Shown here piece after piece: positions 39,026 to 50,234 of a stretch of DNA of 64,000 nt. This DNA comes from Mariannaea sp. PMI_226 (Eukaryota > Ascomycota > Sordariomycetes > Hypocreales > Nectriaceae): NCBI GenBank assembly GCA_024336345.1, contig JANFOG010000002.1, positions 806,001 to 870,000 on the forward strand, written 5' to 3'. The position numbers and the translations under genes are program-made. Each line of letters begins with the position of its first letter. Within the stretch, counting starts at the first letter, position 1. Under the pieces are notes generated by a model, which saw only the letters and a list, made by a program, of their open reading frames with translations, ran no database searches and was not told the DNA's origin.

Positions 39026-40635
39026 GAGTGGCACCCAGAGTTTAGAGAATGAGTGACTTCTGCACATAGGAGGAAATGGAAAGTGTATGTACATGTGTTT
39101 TGAGGGCCTTGGGAGGAGGGGAGGGGGGGAAGTGTACAGAGGAGTGTGGGCTGTTAATCTCCTGGCGCATAATAGGGAGTTGGAGGACAGAAACTTTCTA
39201 GAACTAAAAGAATCAACTTTTTACTTTTTACTTTTCATTTATTTATTCTTATACTTCGCTCTCTGGTTTCAGCTTCTTCTTCTTGTCTCATATCCCCGGT
39301 CTTGCACAGCCCTGTTTATCGTCCGTTGGGGTGAGAGGTTGGGATAGGGGAGAGAAAGGAGGAGGGAGAAGGGGAAGTGTATTTTCTTTCATTTGTGGTG
39401 TTAAAGGAAAAAATAGATAGTGAGAGAACTATACCCAGTATACGTAAATCCTCCCATGTTCGACTACCGGCTTCTCTTCTTCTCCTCTCGGGCCATACGC
39501 GCGTTCGAGATTGCGTGCATTGACTTAAGTTTGCCATGGTTCCATCATGATCAGGGGTACTTCCTGAAGGCATGTAATGCCGAATAAATGCTTCATACTG
39601 CTTTGTAGTCACAATAAAGTTGGCAAGGTTTTCGGTAACAGCAACGCTCCTCAACGACTATAATTTAAACGAGAAGCTTTCTTGGATACTTTGTGCGTGC
39701 GTATGTAAGAGCGGAACAGGGGAGTTTCTTTTCGTTGTGTAGTTATGACAAGCGAATGGTGGGTTGGTACGGGCACCGCCTCTGGGATAAGAAATTGTCA
39801 CAGTGGCTCACGTTAGATCGGCCAGAGAGCAAGCATGCTAAACAAGGATGATATTCTGAGATTTGGTCTGTGAAAAGGGCGAGTACTCTTTTTTCTGTGC
39901 GAAATGTGGCTGGCTTGCCCCCCCTTCCTTCATTGTATATCATGAACCAATTATCAAGGTCATATCAACTTTTACAATTTGCAAGAAAAGGCTTTCGTAT
40001 GACTCTATCAGTACGGCTAGGCAGAACCTTTCTAAAGAAGAGAAAGAATGATAGTGAAATGCCGGAGTTTACCGGGGATGGACATCACGATGTTAACACA
40101 CGTGCGAATGAAAGGGTTGTGAAGGAGGTTTACTTACTTTGCCATTGGGGCTATTCTGCTCCATGAATGGCTTTTTTTTTATACTAAATAATCGTCATCA
40201 CAGCAATTTTAATGCTGGCTTGCATTTTATTCGGAGGTTCTTATCGCCGGATTCTGGCTCAATCCAAGGGAAGGGGGTATCGTAACACAAGATGACCGAG
40301 TATCAGATGGTGAGGCTTCTGGCACACAAAATGAATGAATTCCCCTCTGTATCTCCTTTAAAATATCGACCCTCTTTTTAGAGATTATGATTAAGACTCA
40401 TTTATTCGCCGTGGTAGCGTTCAACTTTATATAAGCTTGAATAGGCACACAAGCTCTCCAGATGCTGTTGGAAGACTCCGTTCAAACCTCAGATGAGGGT
40501 ATCGTGACCATCTTTGAGTTATAAGAAAATTGGAAGTTGCGTCCTTCAGCAAGTATGACTCCGAAAGACCTCCCAGACAAGGTGAAATAACTTTTTTCTT
40601 TTCTTTTACTAAAGAAATGGCCAGGTCCTTTCGAT

Positions 40636-40641
40636 TATAAA
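40636..40641 (+). promoter_or_regulatory. TATA box of the orphan gene
   Basis: TATAAA lies about 45 nt before a CT-rich stretch (near 40683-40700) that would be a normal fungal transcription start. This gives a leader of roughly 180 nt carrying the CA repeat. Inference from spacing only. Confidence 0.4.
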
Positions 40642-40763
40642 TTGAGGCCTTCTTCCCTTTGGAATACCAGCTAAGATCCTTTTTTCTCTCTCTCTTCAAC
40701 ATCAGACTTGATCAAGATCGCTTCTTCTCTTACATTATTTAGACGAACCCATCTTGCCTTACT

Positions 40764-40857
40764 ACACACACACACACACACAGCCTAATAACCCATCTTA
40801 CTTCACTACACGCACACACACACACGCACACACACACACGCACACACACATCCATAC
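40764..40857. repeat. CA microsatellite in a gene leader
   Basis: Two CA tracts (40764-40781 and about 40808-40850), each preceded by a near-copy of CCCATCTT...CACTACAC, suggest duplication of a repeat-containing block. The repeat lies 20-115 nt before the start codon of the orphan gene, so it should be in its 5' UTR. Confidence 0.85.
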
Positions 40858-40879
40858 ACAATCTGATACTATCCCATCA

Positions 40880-41725
40880 ATGGCTCAACAAAACGTGAAT
40901 CCAATGGCGGAGCCCATGGAGAACCCTATTGATGGCTTCGACTTCGACCCCCGCGACTTGGACTGGGACTACATCGTCTTCCAACAACCCCAAGAGAACG
41001 GTATGCCTGCTGCTCAGGCCGAGAGCAGTAACTCCTCGCCTGACTCTGACTCTTGGAAAGACTTCCGGCACCTGGTTGATTCGAAGAACGAAGAAAGCAG
41101 ACAACAGAGAAAGGTAGCTCGGTCCATCCGCTTCAAGAAGGAGCAGGCCAAGAAGGCCGACGGTAGGAGAAGAAGAGAGGTAGAGGAGGCTCTAGCCCGG
41201 GCTTCCAGGAGAGCCGCATCCATGGCTCCCCAGGCTCCCCAGGCTCCCCCCCAGGCTTCCCCCCAGCTTCCCTTCCGGCCTGTTCTTCACCCTGCCCAGC
41301 AACCTGAGTGGGAGGTTGCTGGGCAAGCCCCTCTATACGCCCCCGTTCCTGTTCCTGGTCCTGTTCCTGGTCCTGTTCCTGGTCCTGTCCAACCTGTCCA
41401 GCCTGCCGCCCTCCAGGCCTACCCCCTGGACCTGCTACCACCTTTTCTCCCAGATCTCCCTCTGGATTTTCTCCTGGACCCGCTACCATCTTTTCTCCCG
41501 GATCTTCCTCCGGATTTCCCTGTCGAGATCCCCCAACTTGGCCCAGGGGATCCCCTCCCCTTTGATCCTCTTCCCTTTGATCCCCTTCCCCTTCCTCCTG
41601 CCGCCGCCGCCGCCTCCTCTCTCGCTCCCATTCCGGCTCCGGCTCCTGCTCCTCTTCAAGGAGAGCCAGGCACCGTTGCCCCATGGCAGATGTTTCCGCC
41701 AGTGGAAACATGCTGGCCCCATTGA
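40880..41725 (+). CDS. Orphan proline-rich protein with internal repeats
   Basis: Single exon, 281 residues from the ATG at 40880. The frame is open to 40754, but that extension reads the CA repeat as Thr-His and is unlikely. Residues 1-70 are acidic with Met/Asn/Asp (MAQQNVNPMAEPMENP, DFDPRDLDWDYIVF). Residues about 75-115 are strongly basic (RSIRFKKEQAKKADGRRRRE), a likely nuclear signal and possible bZIP-like basic helix without a zipper. The C-terminal half is Pro-rich and made of DNA tandem repeats: 12-bp units (GPVPGPVP), two 48-bp units (LDLLPPFLPDLPLDFL and a variant) and 15-bp units (FDPLP). The opposite strand is also open for about 190 codons, a result of the repeats. I recognise no family. 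It may be lineage-specific. An AATAAA follows at 41947. Confidence 0.6.
   Translation: MAQQNVNPMAEPMENPIDGFDFDPRDLDWDYIVFQQPQENGMPAAQAESSNSSPDSDSWKDFRHLVDSKNEESRQQRKVARSIRFKKEQAKKADGRRRREVEEALARASRRAASMAPQAPQAPPQASPQLPFRPVLHPAQQPEWEVAGQAPLYAPVPVPGPVPGPVPGPVQPVQPAALQAYPLDLLPPFLPDLPLDFLLDPLPSFLPDLPPDFPVEIPQLGPGDPLPFDPLPFDPLPLPPAAAAASSLAPIPAPAPAPLQGEPGTVAPWQMFPPVETCWPH
41293..41325. repeat. Perfect 13-bp inverted repeat in coding sequence
   Basis: TGCCCAGCAACCT (41293-41305) and its exact reverse complement (41313-41325) are separated by 7 nt. As RNA it would form a stable hairpin inside the orphan gene. It encodes HPAQQPEWEVAGQAP. Confidence 0.95.
41345..41596 (+). repeat. Nested tandem repeats in the orphan gene
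   Basis: Three repeat families lie one after another: about 3.5 copies of a 12-bp unit GTTCCTGGTCCT (41345-41390), two copies of a 48-bp unit (41427-41522), and a 15-bp unit TTTGATCCTCTTCCC (41561-41596). All unit lengths are multiples of three, so copy changes keep the frame. Confidence 0.85.
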
Positions 41726-42698
41726 TTGGGTGCCACCAGCAAGGTCATATGCTGGGGGGTATAGGTATGGGTTTTGGGAATCTACTGGGATTTCAGGATG
41801 AGAAGCTTGGGCGCAGAGGTATGCATGATTTTTGAGGAGGATTGGAAAGCACGGCAATTATTCTAACAGCGGTAGTAACGATTATGATTATGATGATGTG
41901 GACAATGGTTTAGATGACGGCGTTTATTTCTGGGTTTGGTTTTGGGAATAAAGACATAGAATGGAAGCAAAGCATGCTGGATAGACTCTTTTGAACACAA
42001 AAGTTGCACATTTTTTCCTGCTTAAACTCCATCATCTTTTGACAAATTGCAATACTGTGAAAACAATGTCATAAACAAGCCTGAAAAGTTGATCAAATCC
42101 AGAATCCAGCATGGACGTGGAGGGTAGCATTTTGGGTTTGAGGTAAATTAACGTTATTAACAAGCTTAATATTGAGTTGTTGGCTTACGACACGAACTCA
42201 GGGAAGACATTGACTACCTACTATCTCGCTTATGTTGAACTGTCATGTCTTATCCCCTTTTGGAAACTCTGGCCAACACATCAATCATCAACTCTCAAGA
42301 GCAAACTCATTCATCAGTAGCAAGTATAGGTATGCTGTAATAACCATAAAACTCATCAAAGAACTATATATATTATTATAACTTTTTTAGAGCCAGGCAA
42401 TGGCGCTGAACAACGCGAACTTGCTGTAATCGAGATATCGAAGCGTCCACACTGACTGACTACCTACATTACGACCATGCCCCTCGATGTATGTATGTAA
42501 CCATGAAACGTACGCAGGGCCATTGCAATGAAGTATACGTTCTAGGGGGAAAAGGGGGGGAGGATCGGTGTGTTCAGGTTTGGGAAGAACCTCGCACACG
42601 CGAATCCGCATCTCCAAACATTCTATGTGCTTTCTCATCGCTAGTATCCAAACAGAAAAGGAAGGGTTTCATGGGATCTTTCTTTGAGGTTAATTTCT
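41726..42698. other. Convergent 3' region
   Basis: Spacer between the orphan gene and ypp1 stop codons. It contains an AATAAA signal for the orphan gene and AT-rich DNA, with no coding signal. Confidence 0.55.
41947..41952 (+). terminator. Poly(A) signal of the orphan gene
   Basis: AATAAA located 222 nt after the orphan gene stop codon, in AT-rich DNA. Confidence 0.45.
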
Positions 42699-45600
42699 TC
42701 AAATGATATAGCCTCCACTTGCAAGACAGTTCCAGTCGCGCACACCTGTCCCCTCTTCAAGTTCCACGCACCACCAAAGTACTTCTTTGGCTTTATCGGG
42801 CTGCCCACTCTCCTCGTGAGCTCGCGCAAGCGCAAACCAAGCCTCAGAGTTATTCCAGCTAGAGCCAAGTTTGGTCAAGGTGGAAAGTAGGCCGTACGCG
42901 CGGTCACGAGCAGCAAGACGGTCGGAGAGGGGCAGACGCGTGGCCTTGTATGCCTCAGGTAATTCATCATCAGAAAGCACCGAGGCAGCATGGTTGCCAG
43001 CTAACGAAGCTTTGGGGGTAGCAAGGCCGAGGGGAGTGTCAGGGAGTGCAGAGGGGGGGTGAGGGCTGGGTTTCGAGGTGTTGGTCAGATGTAGGGTCGG
43101 CATAATATCTTCCAGTGGCGGGATTGCAGGAGGGGGCAGCAATTTTTCGCTATAAATATCCAACAGAATATTCGAAAGACCGACAATGGCAGAGGGATGG
43201 TTCGGTGCGTGTGTGAGGGCGATCTCGAAGTCTGATCGAGCTGCATAGGGCGCGTGTTTCGCCAGCGCCAACTCTCCCAACTAAAGGGGCAGGTCATGTT
43301 AGTCGCATAAACAACAGAAAAGTCACATAAATACAGATTGCTTACCTCAAACCACAAGTCACTCCACAAGTCCTCTACACTCTTGCGCTCAGCCCAGCCA
43401 GCTGCTTTAAGGCTACCCGAACCTGATGGGTCCCTAGCTGATTCAGATTCAAGGCTTTGGACGAGTCGCTGTGCCTCAGTGATGGCCCCCTTGCAGTCTT
43501 CATTCATGCCTGCTCGACGGTAGAAGCCGGCAATCATCAACCAAACCCTGACGAGAATGGTCACCCTCTGCGTCCTCTCCTTGTCCTTAGGGAACTGGAC
43601 AAGGGGCAGTAGACTGGCGGAAGCGTACGAGTTCTCTGCCTCAGACAAGCCTGTCGACTTGGAGGGAAACAGGTGTGACAAGTGCGAAAGAGGACGTAAC
43701 CGAGAAAACGAAGACGGTCTTCCCGACCCTGACTGTCGCTTACTTGAAAATGTGAAGATGTCAGCCTGCTCAGCCTCGTCATTGCCGACTGGGAAGAACA
43801 CCTCTCCATCCACTACTGATGGAGCGTTAGATACAGATCCAACACTAGATGCTCGTGTGCGACTCTTGCTTCTGTCTCGCTTCTTGAGGCTGTTGCTTCG
43901 CCCGGTTCGATTCCGGTTGACAGAGGAAGCAGATGTTCTTGGTCGAGAGACTTCGGTCATAGATCCGTTCTCTGCCCCTGTGATCTGAATAGTTGGGGCC
44001 GAGCTTCGCACAGTCGTGGCCGTGGCTGGTCGGGACGGCATTATCGTTGAAGTAGAGGACATGGAGCCGTAGACTTGTCTTGTAGGTGGTCGTGATCTGT
44101 CATGGTGCCCAAAGATGCTTCCCTTGATACTTCTCAAGGTCCCCGATGTCTTGGGAGGCTCGGTTGCCTTTGGGGGGTGCAATGACAACTGCGCAGAAAC
44201 GTTGCCAAAGAGCCTTGAAAATAGCGTCAGCAACTCAAAGCTGGCGTTGACGGCAACCTCAGGGCCTTCAAGTAGTTCAACAAGAGCCAGTTGCGTCATC
44301 TTGACTTCCAGGATGCTCTCCTTCTCTGCGTCGTCCATGTCATCGACCAGTCCTCGGGAGTTGCCGGTGGTGGTCTTGGCTTCGGCTTCCTTGAGATGCT
44401 CGCTTCTAAATGTCTGGTCCGTCTTCCCGAACAAGATAGAAGGACTCTTGAACTGTTCTAGCGCACCTTCACAAGCCCTTGCTGCCATGACATAGTCTTG
44501 TCTGGCACTGAGAAGGAGGGCCAGAAGATGCCACACCGGGATAAGAGCACGCTGTTGCCAATACGGTCCCTGGAGCAGATCATAATGCTCATCCTGATCC
44601 TTGGTCACGGTCAAGGCCGCCTTGACGACCTCAACAGCAGCAGCCAACTCCCTTCTCTCGGCCAACAATAAGCCGAGCGCGAAATGGCTTCGAACATCTT
44701 TGCCTCTACCAAATTCAACTGCCAGAGATCGACGGAGGCACCGAATAGCTTTAGTCTGAATATCTGTTCGGGAGGCTGCTTCGTATGTCACCCTCGACCA
44801 GTGAGAATGCGAGAGTCCAATGGCTTGCCATGCTTGGGCAACAACATGAGGGTGTACAGGCAATTGCATTACACTTGAACCCTCTGTTATTACGGGCGTG
44901 GCATTGTCCTGTGGCTGCGGTAGTTTAGAAAGCCAGTCCTCTAATTCAGCCGCGAGTTGGCGTGCCTTTTCTGCCGCAGGTCGTTGTCCATACCGGCAAA
45001 GGGCTACAATGCATTGGCTCATGGTTTCGAGGACCGTTGCATCATCGTCAAGGCTCGGCTCTGGGTTGCCCGTCTTGTCGACACGCGCCTTACCCTTCTG
45101 CACAATGTCCATGTAGGAATCGAAGGACTTGAACGCGAGATCAAACTCGGCGACTGATAAGTGAACAATGAAAAGATACCGGAGGATTGCAGTCGAATGG
45201 TATGTCTTTGTCGCCGCACTGTAGAGGACATCCAGAATCCCACGACTCAGACTGTTTCGACCACCCGGACCAAGGTCATGTTCCCTCCATCCTCTTCCGC
45301 ACAGGATGGACCAGTTCTTGACAACATGGTGGACAAAATCTTCCACTTCCTCACGCTCCTCTTCTGCTCTAGGAAAACTTGTCTCACTAAGGAGAAGAGC
45401 CTGGTAGGTTGCCTCTACCTGCTTAAGTTCCACCCTCAGTTGAGTGCGAGTTGATAGTTCGCCAGCAGTTGTGCTAACATACCCATCAGGAAAGGGCAGA
45501 TCATACTCTAGAATTTGAGACAGAGCCAGGTAGTACTCGTTCCATATTCTGCGCCTTGGGACAGAGCCCTTAAATCCGAAGCCACCAGTAACCGGTGCCG

Positions 45601-46473
45601 CCATGACATCCCAGAATCTAGCCCATGAGCGGTAGGACGCAAGAGATTCGGGTTCAGACAAGGAGGCCTCACTCTCTCGAATTGCTTGACTGGATAGCAT
45701 GCAGAATTCTGTTAGAAACAATTCTGCCCAATACCGCAGTTGCCTTCCAATTACTTGGTCTGCCCAAATTCGCCCAAGAGCAGCCAAGCCAGCTCGAAAA
45801 GCAGCGAGAGCCAGCTTTAGCTCGCCACCACGTGCGAAGCAGTTGGCTTTTAGATATACAGCTTTCAAAGTACAGACAGTGGTCCATTCGGCGCTCTTGT
45901 CAGCGGGATTAATTTGGCTGTCCTCTTGCTGGGGGATCTCGGGCAGCTGCACAGCGCAAAGATCATATTCTCCTAGAACCCAATGCAGCCAGCCGAGGCA
46001 GACCTGAGCTTGAAATTTGTCTCCCGGGTGGTTCGATTCCTCTTCGATGGCCTGAAGGAGCTTTGGGAGCTGGCTGGCAACGTCGATGTCGGGTGTCGGT
46101 ATGGCAGTGGCAGGTCTGGCAGTTCGGGGTCGGTCTTGAGCGCCTGATGAGGCAACATTGGTTGTCCTTGTGATAGCACATTCGGTTTCAGCCGTCAAGG
46201 CAAGACCTAGAAGTAGATTCAATCAGTTTCGGAGGAGATCATGCAGCACCGTGGGGCTGGGGTCATCATCGTACATGACCTGTCGGGAGCATGCTTGCGC
46301 ACCTTGCGCACCAGCTCCGGGACGGCTTCCCAGTTACCGTCGCAACGGGCATGGTCGAGCTGGCTGATGTACTGAGCGGCTTTATGCTAAAGGAAAACGT
46401 GGCCATGGTCAGTTTCGAGGCGATGGATAATTAGGGGTGTGTTGCGTATGGTTTGTGTTCATCTTACACCCAT
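42699..46473 (-). CDS. ypp1: Ypp1/TTC7-type PI4-kinase scaffold, TPR protein
   Basis: Ypp1 (TTC7 in animals) bridges Stt4 PI4-kinase to the plasma-membrane anchor Efr3 and so supports PI4P synthesis and endocytosis. Four exons on the minus strand: 46468-46473 (ATGGGT), 46275-46386, 43346-46206 and 42699-43280, giving 1186 residues. The first exon is only 6 nt; the join gives MGHKAAQYISQLDHARCDGN, which agrees with the family start. The GTACGA donor at 46274 is the only one found that keeps frame with exon 3. Helical TPR-like repeats fill residues about 30-560 and the C-terminal quarter (SDFEIALTHAPNHPSAIVGL). Between them lies a long Ser/Arg-rich disordered linker (about residues 630-830), expected for fungal members and likely phosphorylated. 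The C-terminus ends soon after SEAWFALARAHEESGQ. A filamentation-protein (Rhf1) label is used for the same family in some fungi. The gene is divergent from rix1. Confidence 0.87.
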
Positions 46474-47480
46474 GATTCGACCAGTTGTTCAGGAGGTTGT
46501 CAACTAGCAGCCAGAGAGCGACAAGCGCATGGCGAGAGAAGAGGTAGGCGGCAAGGATGCGTGCGAAAGGGCGGCTCAACGGTCTCCCCGTCTATGTCCC
46601 CAATGCAAGCGATGTGAGTGAGGAGAAGCGGAGGTGGCGAGGAGCCAGGGAAAGGGCCTTTCGGTGATGTTTTGTTGCGGTGGTTTGGCGATGTGTACGA
46701 ATATGTACGAGCCGCCGGGTTGATTTGATGGCGGTGGTCTCCATCCGTAGTCGTACCTGACCAAGGTAAGGTACCTCTACCTACCCAAAAGATACGAGGT
46801 ACCCCTCTCGTCAATCATGGTGAGAAGTACATGGCGCCCCAAAGGCCCCATTTCTGAAGCTCTTCATAGGTGCCAAGGCCACACCGGACTGCTGTAGTCT
46901 GTGCTCCGTACCTACTGTGCCAGCATGTGCCTACCTGTGCACCAGGGATAGCGGGAAGCAGGGTGGGCCGACCTATGTATCTAGAACCAATCAACCCTCA
47001 GTAAAGCTCCATGATAGGAGCCGTTACTGGGGTTCTCCCGTCAGCTTCGTCAATAGTGGAGCCTGCGCTGGAAAGTTTAGTAGAGGAAACATCTCTCAGC
47101 CGGGTCCCGATTTTATTAGCAGCAAGATTGGGCGCAAAGAAAAAAAAAAAAAAAGGCAACGAACCTATCATCCAACTGCATGGAAAAGGGAAGCAAAAGA
47201 GAGAGGCATACAAAAGGAGAAAAAGATTCATCAGGATTGAGGAAAGCAATCAATCAATTAATTGCTCTTTATTTTATCCAATTGATAGACTGGAGCTTGC
47301 TTTGTTGGACTTATCACCACCAACAGACAACCCAGATCTTCCTCGGATTTTTCTTCTTGTTCAACTACACGTGATAACTTGGACGACCTCTCTCAACGAC
47401 TTCCTACCTACCTACCTATATCGATCACGCCCCAAAAAAAAAGTATTCAATACTCAAAAGACGATTCACGCACAGCCAAA
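46474..47480. other. Divergent promoter, ypp1 and rix1
   Basis: About 1.0 kb separates the two start codons. It has TACCTAC words near 46776, 46909 and 47404, a 16-A run near 47141-47156 and an A9 run just before rix1. The rix1 leader is probably the last 100-200 bp. No additional gene is seen. Confidence 0.55.
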
Positions 47481-49821
47481 ATGTCAAACTCAACGCCGCC
47501 GGACCTTCGAGTCCTCTGCCGGAAACTTACTTCCATCCCTCCGACCCAGCTTCATCACGCTCTCCCTTCTCTCATCAACCATGTGTTGCACTGCAAAGAG
47601 GCCCTGTCGGCTCCCCATGAGCAGAGGCCAAAGGGCAAATCTTCTGAAGAGTCTCAGCTCGTTCACAAACTGAAGGCCAGTGTCACCACTCTGTTGAATG
47701 GCCGCAGTCGTGAGGCCAGATTCGCTGCCATTGGCCTCATCAAAGCCATGGTAGACGTTGGGGGATGGGAGGTTCTTCAAGGATCCGATCCCTGGGTTCG
47801 TGGTCTATTCTCAGTTATTCAAGTAAGTTATTGTATCCTTGTTTGGGTTTTTAGCATTGATGAATATTTGAGAGCTCACATTCCTTGAATAGAAAGCTGA
47901 TCCAATGGCCTCCAAAGAGCTGGCTGTGGTAACACTCACAAGGATTTACATGTTGATTCATCCCTACCAAACTCTTGTCCGAGAGATTGCTACTCGAACC
48001 CTTCCAGATTTCATCACCACCTCGATTTCCCTTATCAAGCAGCCGCCTTCAGATGGTTCTCTAAAAACGCCCTTCTCCGTCATTGAGACCGTCTGTGACG
48101 CTTTTTCTACCTTGATTCCCCTCTATCCAACTACATTCCGTCCTTTCAGTTCTCAACTCAGGACCGCTACTCGGCATTATATTGCCCCGACTCAATCAGA
48201 CGACTTTTTTATCCCAGCTAGCTTGACGCGGGCAGCACGAAGGCTTGTGATCTCACTGCATCACGTCGCTGCAAAGTCAGGGGGCAGTGATGAGTGGGCA
48301 AAGTTGGTTTCCAGCCTTCTGAGGGATCTCCATTCCACTGCCGACCAGGTCCTCAGAGCTGTAAATGAGTCTTGGGAGGGCTCGGAAGGCTATTCCCGAT
48401 CCAAAGTCAGTCTTGACGGGGAACCAAAGGGAGCAGGTGACCTACCAGTCTGGTCAGGAATCGGCGCAGGAGCCGATCGCTTAATAGGCCTTTTCCAGTA
48501 TCTTTCGGATTGCCTGCGATATCCCACAAAGACACCCGTGACGATACCTACCAGTGCGCTTGTAGATGCTGCATCTCGCGTCTTCCTAATTGCTCGATTG
48601 TCACCCAAGTCCCAGACCTGGGATCAGGCTCTCCAAACAAATGCTGCCATTGGGCGAGAGGAGAAGGATGAGCTCTGGAGTTTGATACCAGACATTCACA
48701 TATCCGCACTCCGCCTTCTGCAGGTTCTTATTCAACGGCTACAGCAAAATACCGTTCCGCTCGTACCGGAGCTCCTTGACCACCTTGTCCGCGTCTTCAA
48801 GTCCGGTATCAACTTCCCTGATGTACGAGTGGTCGGCTACTCCCTCCTGAAAGATATCATTGACCTGTCTGGACCGACTCTGTCAAGACCCTCGGTAGAT
48901 ATGCTTGGCCCGCTGCTCGGCGCTTGCTGCCGAGATCTCCAGCAAGACGCAGGCCATCTACAGCCAACCGAGAAGCCTGCCGCCACCTCCGGTACTGACT
49001 CTAAGAAGAGTACTATCGCTACCAATGCGGATCTCTTCTTAAAACCTCAATCCACGACGACTGTAGTGGAGGCTGCTACCACCCTCGACCCGAAGCACAA
49101 TGCGGCCGCCGCTAGTCTGCTCGTCAGCATCCCATCACACTTGCCTCAGCGGTACCTCAAGCCCTCGTTGCGAGGTCTTGTCGACCAGACGGCCATTCTC
49201 ACCTCTAATCGCGATGCTATGCTAGGAAGTGTACTGAATCCCTTCAAGGACCAGCGCGGCCGGGTGTATCCTAGCATCCTCCCCCACCTCGTTCAACAAT
49301 TCCCTGACACCCAGGGCCTGGAGATCCTCCGAACCAACCTTCGGACCAACAATCAGGCCCTAGCCGATGGAGAAGAGCCTCTCGAGGAGCTCCCTGTGGA
49401 CCACGAAGACCAAGAAGATGAGGAGATGGAAACCCCCATTGATGATAAACCCGCTAGCCACGAAAAGACTGAAGATCTATTCAAAGTTGGATCACTTGCC
49501 GCCACGGCACACGTTCAAACCTCCCTCCCTATCCAGAGCAACCCCTTCGAGGTGAACAAGGGCGGAGCGAATGATGTCGAAGCCAGACATAGGGCCGCAT
49601 CGCCACCAAAGCGCAAACATGAGGGCTCGGACACTGTCCCCACCAAGAGACAGGTCCTAGAGAGATCTCCTTCACCATTGCGCACAGTTCCTGCGCCCCT
49701 GCCATCAAAAGCTACTGAGGAGGTGAGCGAAGATGACGATGATGATGACGAGAGCGTTCACTTGAACATGGAACTTGAGGACGAGGAGGATGACGACGAT
49801 GATGATGACGACGAGGAGTAG
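47481..49821 (+). CDS. rix1: Pre-rRNA processing protein Rix1
   Basis: Scaffold of the Rix1-Ipi1-Ipi3 complex, which acts in the nucleoplasm on pre-60S particles, in ITS2 processing and in recruiting the Rea1 ATPase. PELP1 is the animal counterpart. Exons 47481-47822 and 47893-49821 give 756 residues; the intron is 70 nt (GTAAGT to GAATAG). The N-terminal half is the alpha-helical RIX1 domain (LNGRSREARFAAIGLIKAMV, then ELAVVTLTRIYMLIHPYQTLVREIAT-like repeats). Residues about 684-702 hold a basic nuclear signal (SPPKRKHEG, PTKRQ). Residues 723-756 form an almost pure Asp/Glu tail, as expected for Rix1. The length fits the family. An AATAAA lies 200 nt after the stop. Confidence 0.9.
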
Positions 49822-50234
49822 ATCTGAACGGCGGAAATATACATATATATGGAACTTTGGCCCAAGCCATGATATTGAGGATATTGGTAATGTATACCAG
49901 TTAGCTTTGTAATTTTGAAAACCTCTAAGTTGGTTTGTATACAAAATGAGACTGCGAGTCTCCATCCAAGGTCTGCCATCTGCTACCCATACCGTTGTTT
50001 CACAATGCATAAACGAAGAAAATAAAAAGGGATAGCCAAAAGATCATACCATTTCCAGCTTCAACTCAGAAAAACACATGCCGCCTTACCAGCCGTAATC
50101 TCATAGAACGCCCACCCAATGATGATTTTCTTTCCAACCCCCGATTGGAGCAACCAGAACCCCAGTGACCTTTGTTGGTTGTCGAATGGTCAACAATGAT
50201 GAGGATACATCATCTGCCACATTGCCATGTTTGC
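49822..50234. other. Convergent 3' region
   Basis: 413 bp between the rix1 and WW-protein stop codons, probably both 3' UTRs. AATAAA at 50021-50026 suits rix1. Nothing else is seen. Confidence 0.6.
50021..50026 (+). terminator. Poly(A) signal of rix1
   Basis: AATAAA 200 nt past the rix1 stop codon, in an A-rich stretch. Confidence 0.45.

Larger units (their letters stand above)
39026..40879. other. Spacer and promoter of the orphan gene
   Basis: The left part is the los1 3' UTR. The right part contains two TATA-like boxes (40428-40434 and 40636-40641), CT-rich DNA near 40683-40700 suited to transcription starts, and the CA repeat described separately. No other gene is seen. Confidence 0.5.

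Noticed and set aside
40754..40879. N-terminal Thr-His extension of the orphan protein
   Set aside because: It is the CA repeat read in frame; the ATG at 40880 begins the part with normal composition.
43901..43916. T-arm-like sequence (CCGGTTCGATTCCGG)
   Set aside because: It lies inside the ypp1 coding exon and has no surrounding tRNA fold.
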